DNA of 64,000 bases from Corydoras sp. C115 (lineage: Eukaryota; Chordata; Actinopteri; Siluriformes; Callichthyidae), in assembly GCA_019802505.1 (NCBI GenBank), contig JAFMOC010000389.1:72501-136500 (forward strand). Reading direction: 5' to 3'. Positions 24,153 to 37,800 of this stretch are shown in pieces. The notes beneath the pieces are model-generated. The model had not been told where the DNA came from and ran no database searches. It worked only from the letters and a program-made list of their open reading frames with translations. Position numbers and translations under genes: made by a program. Within the stretch, counting starts at the first letter, position 1. The number at the start of each line of letters is the position of its first letter.

Positions 24153-25142
24153 GTGCATGAGTCCCCGCTCTGAACCTGGTTAAAGCTTCTGATTGAGTCC
24201 ATCACTTACGGGACAGACCCGAGCCACCATGGAGTGGATGTTCTTGGTGTTGCCGCTGTTGTCCGTCAGTCTTTCCCGGAAAAAGAAATAGAGTTTGGCG
24301 TCGTTCGGATCGGACCCATCTGGGATCAAGTGGGCGTCGATAAACACAGGCTCTGAGAAGTAAAAGAAGCGTCATGTTCTGACCATCCGAGCAGAGAGCT
24401 CCGAGAACGTCCCTCCAGAGCAGACCACCCACCTGAGGGACGTCGGGACGGGTGTGTCTGATCTAACCTTCTGTTAGTTGGATTTCACTTCTGAATAAAC
24501 ATCATCCATCAGCCCCCCCCCCCTCAAAACAGAAGTATGTGGACAGCTGACTGATGTATCTAGATGAGGACTGCTGGATATCCCGTTCTAATAAAGCAGG
24601 CAGGTCACATGACACAGGGCCTTCCCCAAACTGTTACCTGAAGGCAGTCCCATGACTGTCACCTGATCAGATAATCGAACCCACAAGACTGTACAGAAGA
24701 TCCGTACCGCTGAGCCATTTGGAGTTGTGCTGGTCGGTTCTCACGGGGTTCCTGCTGGTCAGACTCCTGAAGATGGCCGGGTCCGTCCCCATGAAGTCGA
24801 TGTGGACGCCTGAGAACAGTTCCTGATCTGCGGGAGACAGAACACGTGGTTATAAAGAAGAACACATCTATACTCATGAGTACAGAACAGAACAGTACAG
24901 AATTAGTTCTGGGAACTTTTACAAGTGGTGGGGACTTATTGGGAAAGTTCTTGGAGTACTTGAGTAAGAAAGGATGCTGAAGAAACCCACAAAACCAAGA
25001 ACTATAACTGTCAGTGCAAATGACAGTTCTAAGAACTATAAAAAGGTTCCTGCAGTATTAAGGAAGCTTTACGTTACATTCCCGTTTCCCTCCATGACTG
25101 CACTGTTTCAGGATTGTTTATAATACACTATACAGTGTGTAT

Positions 25143-25174
<32 letters not shown>

Positions 25175-28100
25175 CCACCACTCACTCAGCATAGCAGACA
25201 CAGTGTTGACTCGTGGATTAAAGGAGCAGCGACCTTTTCCGGACTCCGACTTTGATGCAACATGAAAAACCTTCTCCTGCAAATCCACATCAGCGTGTCA
25301 TCACCAACCAAAAATATGTAGACGTTCCACCAACACACTGCACCGCAGAACCTCACAATTAACACATCTCACCCCGTCCACTGCCATCAGAACCTTTTGC
25401 ACGTCTCCTCCGTTCCATTCGATGATTGATGTTCCAATTCATCCCTAATACATTAATAATAATGCTCTAGTCCACACTGTCTTTATGGAGCTCAGTGGAA
25501 CAAAAATGGGCCTTCCCCAAACTGTTATCACCACGGATGAATATAGATTATTGGTTATATTGTTTATCGGTTACAGTCTGTCAGAGGAAACTGTTCTGAT
25601 GGCAACCCCGCCGTCGGTCCGGGTGAGGGGCCAACACACCGCTGAGCGGTAAACAGAACCGACCCCTGAACTCCCGGCGCCGCTGGTCGTCGGTTACCTC
25701 GGGTCGGCGGCCGCGGTTGACATACGCACACACCGGGCTGTAAGCGCCGCTGCCGCAGATAAACAGATGAGTCCGGTTATAGGGCTGGATCACTCGCAGG
25801 AAGTTCCCACAACCGTGCTGCACAGAAGAAGAAGCAACAACAGCACCTCACTACAGGACCACTGTACGGTGGACCACCTTCCTGTGCGACCACCTCCCTG
25901 TGCGACCACCTTATGTGCGACCACCTCCCTGTGCGACCACCTTCCTGTGCGACCACCTCCCTGTGCGACCACCTTTATGTGCGACCACCTCCCTGTGCGA
26001 CCACCTCCCTGTGCGACCACCTTTATGTGCAACCAACTCCCTGTGCGACCACCTCCCTGTGCGACCACCTCCCTGTACGACCACCTTTATGGGCGACCAC
26101 CTCCCTGTGCGACCACCTTCCTGTGCGACCACCTCCCTGTGCGACCACCTTTATGTGCGACCACCTCCCTGTGCGACCACCTCCCTGTGCGACCACCTTT
26201 ATGTGCAACCAACTCCCTGTGCGACCACCTCCCTGTGCGACCACCTCCCTGTGCGACCACCTTTATGTGCGACCACCTCCCTGTGCGACCACCTTTATGT
26301 GCGACCACCTCCCTGTGCGACCACCTCCCTGTGCAACCACCTTTATGGGCGACCACCTCCCTGTGCGACCACCTCCCTGTGCGACCACCTTTATGTGCGA
26401 CCACCTCCCTGTGCGACCACCTCCCTGTGCGACCACCTTTATGTGCGACCACCTCCCTGTGCGACCACCTCCCTGTGCGACCACCTCCCTGTGCGACCAC
26501 CTCCCTGTGCGACCACCTTTATGTGCAACCAACTCCCTGTGCGACCACCTCCCTGTGCGACCACCTTTATGTGCGACCACCTCCCTGTGCAACCACCTTT
26601 ATGTGCGACCACCTCCCTGTGCGACCACCTCCCTGTGCGACCACCTTTATGTGCGACCACCTCCCTGTGCGACCACCTCCCTGTGCGACCACCTTTATGT
26701 GCGACCACCTCCCTGTGCGACCACCTTTATGTGCGACCACCTCCCTGTGCGACCACCTCCCTGTGCGACCACCTTTATGTGCGACCACCTCCCTGTGCGA
26801 CCACCTCCCTGTGCGACCACCTTTATGTGCGACCAACTCCCTGTGCGACCACCTCCCTGTGCGACCACCTCCCTGTGCGACCACCTTTATGTGCGACCAC
26901 CTCCCTGTGTGACCACCTTTATGTGCGACCACCTCCCTGTGCGACCACCTCCCTGTGCGACCACCTTTATGTGCGACCAACTTTATGGGCGACCACCTCC
27001 CTGTGCGACCACCTCCCTGTGCGACCACCTCCCTGTGCAACCACCTTTATGGGCGACCACCTCCCTGTGCGACCACCTTCCTGTGCGACCACCTCCCTGT
27101 GCGACCACCTTTATGTGCAACCAACTCCCTGTGCGACCACCTCCCTGTGCGACCACCTCCCTGTGCGACCACCTTTATGTGCGACCACCTTTATGTGCGA
27201 CCACCTCCCTGTGCGACCACCTCCCTGTGCGACCACCTTTATGTGCGACCACCTCCCTGTGCGACCACCTCCCTGTGCGACCACCTTTATGTGCAACCAA
27301 CTCCCTGTGCAACCAACTCCCTGTGCGACCACCTCCCTGTGCGACCACCTCCCTGTGCGACCACCTCCCTGTGCGACCACCTTTATGTGCGACCACCTCC
27401 CTGTGCGACCACCTCCCTGTGCGACCACCTTTATGTGCGACCACCTCCCTGTGCGACCACCTCCCTGTGGGACCACCTTTATGTGCGACCACCTCCCTGT
27501 GCGACCACCTCCCTGTGCGACCACCTTTATGTGCGACCACCTCCCTGTGCGACCACCTTTATGTGCGACCACCTCCCTGTGCGACCACCTCCCTGTGCGA
27601 CCACCTTTATGTGCGATCACCTCCCTGTGCAACCACCTTTATGGGCGACCACCTCCCTGTGCGACCACCTCCCTGTGCAACCACCTCCCTGTGCAACCAC
27701 CTTTATGGGCGACCACCTCCCTGTGCGACCACCTCCCTGTGCGACCACCTTTATGTGCGACCACCTCCCTGTGCGACCACCTTTATGTGCAACCAACTCC
27801 CTGTGCGACCACCTCCCTGTGCGACCACCTCCCTGTGCGACCACCTCCCTGTGCGACCACCTCTCTGTGCGACCACCTTTATGTGCAACCAACTCCCTGT
27901 GCGACCACCTCCCTGTGCGACCACCTTTATGTGCGACCACCTCCCTGTGCGACCATCTTTATGTGCGACCACCTCCCTGTGCGACCACCTCCCTGTGCGA
28001 CCACCTTTATGGGCGACCACCTCCCTGTGCGACCACCTCCCTGTGCGACCACCTCCCTGTGCGACCACCTCCCTGTGCGACCACCTCCCTGTGCGACCAC

Positions 28101-30577
28101 CTTTATGTGCGACCACCTTTATGTGCGACCACCTCCCTGTGCGACCACCTCCCTGTGCGACCACCTTTATGTGCGACCACCTCCCTGTGCAACCACCTTT
28201 ATGGGCGACCACCTCCCTGTGCGACCACCTCCTTGTGCGACCACCTCCCTGTGCAACCACCTTGATGGGCGACCACCTCCCTGTGCGACCACCTCCCTGT
28301 GCGACCACCTTTATGTGCGACCACCTCCCTGTGCGACCACCTTTATGTGCGACCACCTCCCTGTGCGACCACCTTTATGTGCGACCACCTTTATGGGCGA
28401 CCACCTCCCTGTGCGACCACCTCCCTGTGCGACCACCTCCCTGTGCAACCACCTTTATGGGCGACCACCTCCCTGTGCGACCACCTCCCTGTGCGACCAC
28501 CTTTATGTGCGACCACCTCCCTGTGCGACCACCTTTATGTGCGACCACCTCCCTGTGCGACCACCTCCCTGTGCGACCACCTTTATGTGCGACCACCTCC
28601 CTGTGCGACCACCTCCCTGTGCGACCACCTTTATGTGCAACCAACTCCCTGTGCGACCACCTCCCTGTGCGACCACCTCCCTGTGCGACCACCTTTATGT
28701 GCGACCACCTCCCTGTGCGACCACCTTTATGTGCGACCACCTCCCTGTGCGACCACCTCCCTGTGCGACCACCTCCCTGTGCGACCACCTTTATGTGCGA
28801 CCACCTCCCTGTGCGACCACCTTTATGTGCGACCACCTCCCTGTGCGACCACCTCCCTGTGCGACCACCTCCCTGTGCGACCACCTCCCTGTGCGACCAC
28901 CTTTATGTGCGACCACCTCCCTGTGCGACCACCTCCCTGTGCGACCACCTCCCTGTGCGACCACCTCCCTGTGCAACCACCTCCCTGTGCAACCACCTTT
29001 ATGGGCGACCACCTCCCTGTGCGACCACCTCCTTGTGCGACCACCTCCCTGTGCAACCACCTTTATGGGCGACCACCTCCCTGTGCGATCAACTCCCTGT
29101 GCGACCACCTTTATGTGCGACCACCTCCCTGTGCGACCACCTTTATGTGCGACCACCTCCCTGTGCGACCACCTCCCTGTGCGACCACCTTTATGGGCGA
29201 CCACCTTTCTGTGCGACCACCTCCCTGTGCGACCACCTTTATGTGCGACCACCTCCCTGTGCGACCACCTCCCTGTGCGACCACCTTTATGTGCAACCAA
29301 CTCCCTGTGCGACCACCTCCCTGTGCGACCACCTCCCTGTGCGACCACCTTTATGTGCGACCACCTCCCTGTGCGACCACCTTTATGTGCGACCACCTCC
29401 CTGTGCGACCACCTTTATGTGCGACCACCTCCCTGTGCGACCACCTTTATGTGCGACCACCTCCCTGTGCAACACATTTATGGGCGACCACCTCCCTGTG
29501 CGACCACCTCCCTGTGCGACCACCTCCCTGTGCGACCACCTTTATGTGCGACCAACTCCCTGTGCGACCACCTCCCTGTGCGACCACCTCCCTGTGCGAC
29601 CACCTTGATGTGCGACCACCTCCCTGTGCAACCACCTTTATGGCGACCACCTCCCTGTGCGACCACCTCCCTGTGCGACCACCTCCCTGTGCGACCACCT
29701 TTATGGGCGACCACCTCCCTGTGCGACCACCTCCCTGTGCGACCACTTCCCTGTGCGACCACCTTTATGTGCGACCACCTCCCTGTGCGACCACCTCCCT
29801 GTGCGACCACCTTTATGGGCGACCACCTTTCTGTGCGACCACCTCCCTGTGCGACCACCTCCCTGTGCGACCACCTTTATGTGCGACCACCTCCCTGTGC
29901 GACCACCTCCCTGTGCGACCACCTTTATGTGCAACCAACTCCCTGTGCGACCACCTCCCTGTGCGACCACCTCCCTGTGCGACCACCTTTATGTGCGACC
30001 ACCTCCCTGTGCGACCACCTTTATGTGCGACCACCTCCCTGTGCGACCACCTTTATGTGCGACCACCTCCCTGTGCGACCACCTTTATGTGCGACCACCT
30101 CCCTGTGCAACACATTTATGGGCGACCACCTCCCTGTGCGACCACCTCCCTGTGCGACCACCTTTATGTGCAACCAACTCCCTGTGCGACCACCTCCCTG
30201 TGCGACCACCTCCCTGTGCGACCACCTTGATGTGCGACCACCTCCCTGTGCAACCACCTTTATGGCGACCACCTCCCTGTGCGACCACCTCCCTGTGCGA
30301 CCACCTCCCTGTGCGACCACCTTTATGGGCGACCACCTCCCTGTGCGACCACCTCCCTGTGCGACCACCTCCCTGTGCGACCACCTTTATGTGCGACCAC
30401 CTCCCTGTGCGACCACCTCCCTGTGCGACCACCTTTATGTGCGACCACCTCAGTGGCCTCTGAGTGTGTGTTTAATGACGGGTTTTACTGACAGAAGAAA
30501 AAAAAAGAATAATATTGGAATGAAATGTGATTGTATAAGGTATTTAAATTTTCTGTGTGTCCTACAACTGGAGGCTG

Positions 30578-30639
<62 letters not shown>

Positions 30640-31912
30640 ACTGTTGCTCACAGTTGGATCTTTTCCAGCCATCTGACACTCTTCGATCTTGGCGGTGGAC
30701 GCCGGCCAGAAAATCTGTAGAGGAGAGAAAGTACAAAGGTTTTAAGTGTAAACAATGAGGAGCGAGAATAAACTCCTACAACCCCCTGGGAATTTAACAT
30801 GTTCTCCCTTAAACTAAATACATCAATATCTGTTACAATTCATCTCAGAATGGGCGGCACGGTGGCGTAGTGGTTTGGCATGTTCTCCTATCAGCGCTAG
30901 GGATTCCCGGTTCGAATCCCTATCTGGGTGGAGTTTCCATGTTCTACCCGTGTCCGTGTGGGTTTCCTCCAGGTTCTCCGGTTTCCTCCCACAGTCCAAA
31001 AACATGGATCAATTCAATTGAGTTCTCCAAATTGCCCCAAATAGAGTGTTTCTGTGTGAGTGAGTGTGTGTCCAGCGATAGATTGCCCCCCTGTCCTGGG
31101 TGAAACGTTCTCCCCTGGATGGGCATGGGGAACCCCCCCCCCACGACCCTAATAGAGGATAAAGCGGAAGATAGTGAATGAGTGAGTTCATCTCAGAGGA
31201 GTTGATGGGAGTGCGGTCGGAGCTCGGTGTGGGTCATTCAGGTTCCGGAGGCATGAACCTGTCCAGAATAAATATTCAATCAGTTTGATGTTCCACGGTG
31301 GACGTGACGAGGCTTTCGTCCATGCGGAGGCGAGTTCCGGTGAGCTGCAGATGTTACGGTGTGTGTGTTCTGTTGTGGTTCTGAAAGCTCTGTGAAGGCG
31401 GAGTGTTGCCGCCGTGATTGGATGAAGGGATTAAAAACAGGCGCTCTGTAAATCATCATTATCGTTATCTCACTAATGAACCCTCTGCGTCTCTCTAACA
31501 TCACGCTCACACAGCGGAACGCCCCCCCCAGGGCACTTCCACCGAAGCCACGACGTTCTGCAGAATCGGGATTAATGGAGTCATTACGAATGTGGAGACT
31601 TTCATCAGGAAGGTGATGAGATGACGGTATCGGAGCTCACACACGAGCAGCTCATTAGAACACGAGGAACCGAAACGCTAACGAGAACAAACTCGTTAAA
31701 ACCTACAGCCTGCTCCACCCAGAACACGGACAAATAAAGAGCATGAGACCTTCAGGGTGCCGTGGGTGATGTTGTTGATGTCCACGGAGAGCAGGTGGTC
31801 CTTACAGCCCACGTACATCCGGTCCTGATCCTCATCCATGAACAGGATCCGGTAATCCATCTCCTTCTCCGACAGACTGTAAAACTCAAACGAGTGTGTG
31901 GTCTGCAGGTCT

Positions 31913-31949
<37 letters not shown>

Positions 31950-34366
31950 ACACGGCAAGCCTGCGGTTTGCATGTTCTCCTCATGTCTGCGTGAGTTACC
32001 AAGTTACCAAACTGCCATCAGTGTGAACGTCTATGCAATTGATGTTCACCCTGTAAGTGCCGGGATAGGCTTCAACATCCTCTTTGAGTATTTTCAGGAG
32101 ATACAGATGAGAGAGTGAATGGATGAATGGATGAATAATGCCCTGAACTGTGGACGCTGTGGCGTGTGTGATTCTGTCCTCTGTGACGGACAGCTGGCCC
32201 ATTGAAGATGAATTTCCACCTCATGCACAGAGATTCTGGGATAGGCCCCGGGCCCCCCGAGCGTGAACCGCGATTGAGAAGATGAATGAAAGTTGGCGGC
32301 GGGCCAAGCGTTGCCCTCCTGTTCCTGGATGACACCCGACTGGTGAAATGGTTCTACTCTGGGCCCCCTGTAGATCTGAATGCACTTTGTAGAGACATTA
32401 ATGGATCTTTACTCCACCATCAGGGCCCTCAAGAGCGGGGCTCATAAATATTCATGCCTCTCTCAGTCTGAAGCTCATTACACTGATTCACTCTCTCTCG
32501 CTCGCTCGCTCGCTCTCGCTCTCCTCTCGCGCTGGTTTTACTTCAACAAACAATCGTCCCACTTAAAGGAGAAGTCACATTTTTCTGTCGGAGGCATCGG
32601 CCTGATAAAGGAGAGAGCGTGAGGAGAGCGTGAGGAGAGCATGAGGAGAGCGGGAGGAGAGGCTCCTCGAGTCCCTCGGGCCCCGGAATGAAAAGCGTTT
32701 GGATCGTTCCCACTGCTCACATTAAAGGAGATGTTTCTGCACTGCGCCGCTCACAAAGACCGCGCTGCAAGAGGATAATTCACTCGCCTTCTACAGCGCC
32801 ATAATGAGGAACACACACGCTGCAGGCCATGTCGGACCCGACCCACCCGACCCGACCCGACCCGACCCACTGAGGCCACCTTTACTGCACCGACATACAG
32901 ACGTCCTGTAGGAGTCACTGCTGCTGCCTTTCTAATTTATATTCTGTTTATTATTAGGGTGGTGGATGATTCTCAGCACTGCAGTGACACTGACATGGTG
33001 CTGCTGGAGGTGTCCACTCACTGTCCACTCTACTGCACACCTCCACCTCACAGCGCCACCTTGCACAGTGTGTCCTTCATCCTCTAATCCTCCATCAGTG
33101 ATGCAGGACGCTGCGTACAGGACGATGTATTTAAGACAAACGTAAGCTTTCCAGTTTGTGGAAACAGTTTGGGGAAGGCCCTGGATTAGCTGTATCTGTG
33201 CAAACGTGTGGTCGTGGGTTTCAGTCAAACCCTCAGCATTCAGATGCGTCTCTAAAGTGAATCTTCGTTCTGTGTTGTGCTTTCAGTCGCAGGAACGTGA
33301 TGTTTTCATTCGTTTGGTGAAATCAGCCGAATCAGAAGCGCAGCAGCAGATTAGTTTACGATCCTCATTCCGCTGCGGTGAGCTCACAGAGACGCCGAGA
33401 CAGAGACGCTGGTTTGTCACTTGTCCTTCCAGGAACCCAATAAGAAGCAGCAGTGACGTGAGATGTGGTAACACACACACACACACACACACACAGTTTA
33501 TAGCTGGACTGGTTACTGGACTGGTTACTGACCGAGCTTATAGAAATAGCTTGTCTGAGTTATAATACGTTAATATAATGTTAGTATTTTTAAATAAACA
33601 TATTCATTTTGGGCGGCACAGTGGCTTAGTGGTTTGGCACGTTTGCCTCTCAGCTCTAGGGATTCCCGGTTTGAATCCCCATCTGGGTGGAGTTTCCATG
33701 TTCTCCCCGTGTCCGCGTGGGTTTCCTCCGGGTTCTCCGGTTTCCTCCCACAGTCCAAAAACATGGATCAAGTTAATTGAGTTCTCCAAATTGCCCCATA
33801 TAGAGTGTGTGTGTGTGTGTGTGAGTGTGTGTTCAGCGATAGATTGGCGCCCCCTGTATCTGCCCAGCGCCCGAGACGTTCTCCCCTGGATGGGCATGGG
33901 GAACCCCACCGCGACCCTAATAGAGGATAAAGCGGGAGATAATGGATGAATGAATATCATTCAGTCTCTCTGACTGATCCACACGTCTTTAAGTGTTGTG
34001 AGGACCACATACAAATCAAAATGATATAATATATAATATGAGGCGGCACCACCACATCACGCTGACAGTCCACCACTGACTGATCACCACATTTTCTTCA
34101 TGGTCCACGCAGCATCGAGAAGAACACAGTGCAGAAAGGAATCCACTTTATGCAAATGAGCCTGTTTTCGGTCTCCAGGAGCAACAGGTGGGCGGAGTCG
34201 AGCCGTCACGCTCGGTAATGGATTTCAGCAGGTCCTTCAGATGGAAGAACTCAGGTATTCTGTGATGATGAAGAAGGGCACGGCACAAAGGCATGACTTC
34301 AAACCTCTGCCAAACGCCACAAGGATTGGCACAGCCCTTTGGTGCTGTTCTGCATGGCTACACACA

Positions 34367-34418
<52 letters not shown>

Positions 34419-34715
34419 TGCACATCGTGTAGAGCACTAAGCCTCTTCCCAGGCAACCTTAACACTCCCACGTACTGCCAAGAACAAGGGCATCAGAGAA
34501 CATGTTTATAAAGATTGATGCACCGAGAGGAGGGCAGGTCTTGCAGCCTGTGTGTGGATATGAACACGTGGTGGTGCAACACAGCAGAGTCTCGAAGAGC
34601 GACCTCACCCGCCACATGTAGATTTAACAGAGAGCTGTTTACAATTAGTCTCATAATTATTCTTATGAGGGTCGGTGAGGATGAAAGGACGGGAAAACCC
34701 CCCGAACAGATCGTG

Positions 34716-34804
<89 letters not shown>

Positions 34805-37800
34805 AGACCTACCGGCAGCCTCAGTATCTCTAACTGACCTCTCAGTTGTGTTTGACTGAAGGAATAAACCTGAGATTCTGCAGGAAACACATGGAGAACA
34901 TGCAAATCCGAAATCCAAGCCAAAACCTTTTGATCTGTAGGATTGGGGGTGCTAACGACAGCGTCACCATGGCGCCCATTTTCACCTCCCGCTTCTTAAA
35001 ATAGTGCAAACATGAAGTGTGAAGGAGAAAACACCCTGCTCGTCCTCGCTCACGCTCTCGGTTCAGTTACAGGCTGCTGGATCCAACGTCGGGGGTTTAT
35101 GATCCCTGCAGGACCTGTAACCCTACCCACCGCACCCCCCCCCCTCCACCCCACCCCCCACCCAGCGCACTGATCACTCCGCACCAATTAGCACTCATCT
35201 CGTTCTTCACTTATTCACCTGTCAGCAACCCGCCTCTGCTAGACTGCCCCGTGACCTCCGACCCCACGATGGGGCCCGGGAGACGGGGCCGAGGGGACCG
35301 TCTGCGTTCAGACAGGATAACTCAATCCAGGGTTCAGGATTAGTACATCTTCATTAAACACATCAGCATAACTCCAGCCTCCAGCTTCAACCCACGGACG
35401 GAACACTGAATCCATACTGAAAAGCCTGTGCTCCACATGTGGGGGGGGGGGGGGGGGGGGTGCACCCACTGTCTTTAGTGGTTTATGTAAATATTTTGGG
35501 GAAGGCCAGTTTCAGGCACAAAAGTGAGGACCACACGGCGGAACCCCGGTTTATTCTGCGCCGTCCTTATTTTCCATCTCGTCTCATTAAAGCCAGATTT
35601 CGGCTCCGGCCCGAGACTCCCGCCCGTCTCCACGTGGAGGAATCCGGAGAATGTTTCACCTTCCCCACCGCCGGGTCCGGATAAACGCCGGGCCGGACTT
35701 TTTTGGACCGTAATGAAGATAAGAATCAGATGTGTTCTAACGGGTTCAGAAACATTGCAGGAATTTCCCTTTAAAACGTCTGAAGGCTGAACTTTTCTTT
35801 TTACTGTGCGGGTCGAAACCAAACCTCAGCGGCAGTAAACGCCATGATTCAGCTGAAAATACAGACGCACCCCCCCACCACCCCACCCCCTCCATAACCC
35901 CCACATTATATTACAGTGCACAGACTCCTGTACGCGCTCCAGCGCTCGTCCTGCGTTTGGAAGCTGCTCTCAGGAGTGAGCTTCATCAGATTAAAGATCA
36001 TTAATATGCAAACGCACCTCAAACACACGTCTCCTTCCACATTATAGAGCCATAATTCAGTACTGGGCGGCACGGTGGCTTGGTGTTCACACGTGCGCCT
36101 CTTAGCGCTGGAGATTCCAGGTTCGAATCTCGATCTGGATGGAGTTTGCATGTTCTCCCTGTATCGGCATGGGTTTCCGGTCAATTAAATGCCCTCAAAT
36201 GCCCCATATGGAGTGTTTGTGTCTCTGTGTGCCCAGTGATAGACTGGCACCATCTGCCCAACACCCGAAACGTTCTCCTCTGGATGGGCATGGGGGAACC
36301 CCCCCCCCACAACCCTATTAGAGGATTAAACTGAAGATAATGAGTGACTGAATGAATAATTCATCACTGAAATGGTTTAAATTCTCCAGCTTTTTGGAAA
36401 CGTTCACTTCTATTCAGCATCATGGAAAACACATTGTGATGTCATAATGAAGTTCTGATTCGTTAAGCGGCGTTTTAAACGAAGGATTAAAATTGATTTG
36501 AAAAGCTGAGCATCAGTCCTGACTGAATACATATTTTTAAGATTAAAGCCATTCATGCCAAAGCCATGTTGAGTCAGAGTTGATGTTGATGTGTTTGTAA
36601 GGTGTGTGATGGTCCACTGCCTGCTCACTCTCTGTAGTGCGGTCTGGCTCCCAACCCCAGATTCCACCCGGCCTTCGCGCTGCAGGTGCCAGCTCACCTG
36701 CCACGTCTCTCCTCCACCCCTCAGTTCTTTTATTAGCTGTAGTTTTATGGTTCTCAGCTTCCCGTCTTGAAATGAGCTCCTCCACCCGTTCTCCGGTTTT
36801 ATGAGTTAAAGATGCTTACAGAAGAACGTGTTTTCAGGGCCCTTGACCTCCTGCTGGTAAATAAACGGCTCAGGTTGAACTAAAACTCTGAGATTTCGGC
36901 TTCGGTCGTAAAAACGTAACCACACGAGCCGTGAAATCCTTAAAGCAAAGAACTATGTCGTAAAATAAAAGGATCATATAAATAAACGACTCAGTGTTCA
37001 GTTCATTAGCGGAGAGCTGGAGGGTCATGCTGATGAATAAATCAACACCTTCCATCAAAACCTTTAACTCACTGCTAAAAAAACACCTTTAATAAATTAA
37101 ATTCAGGTAAAATACAGTTCATTTATAGTTGGTTCACTAGAGCGAGTGTAGTGATTCGTGTGTCAGTGAGTCATTCAGATGACTGATTGGTTGATTCATT
37201 TAATAAATGTTTTGTAAAGGAAGTGTTTGTCAAAATGATAATTAAGCTTCTTTATTTAAGGAGGTTCCTGCTCTGCAGTAAGCAGAGTTTATTACTGAAG
37301 ATGCTTTTGTTTGAATCATTGAGTCATTTCATAAAAAACAGAGAATTTGGGGGAAATCAGTTTCACCACAATCAACATTCAGGCCTCTGAGGACCTTCAG
37401 CTTTTTATCTTATGAAAGAAAAATTTAAAATATTGATGTAATTGCGTTTCATTCGCGTGAAAAAAAAATCTTAAGCAATAAGAACTTCACAGACAGTTCA
37501 CTGAATCAACTATCTTGAATCTATTGGATTAAAACACGGAGACAAAAATACCAAACGGTCCTCAGAAGCCTGTGAGCACGTCCCCCGGCGCAGTATGGGA
37601 TCGGCAGTCAGGGTTTAAATCAGGGTTCAATAAAATCCCAACACCTGAAACCCTGCAGTGCGCTGCGTCCTCAGATGTCCTGCATTCTCACGTTGAGTGA
37701 GTCTCAGTTAAAGTCACGGAAGCAACAGAGGAAGGAGGACGGAGACAAAATGTTTAGGGACAAATGGTTGGAAGTCTGGGTTGTGCGGGGTCCTACTTTG

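Noticed and set aside
25863..30455. CRISPR-like array
   Set aside because: Units are contiguous with no unique spacers, and the host is a vertebrate.
25900..30720. Giant reading frame of 1,606 codons, and similar ones on both strands
   Set aside because: Product of a 16-bp minisatellite inside a sema3c intron; periodic in all frames, no domain, no splice structure.
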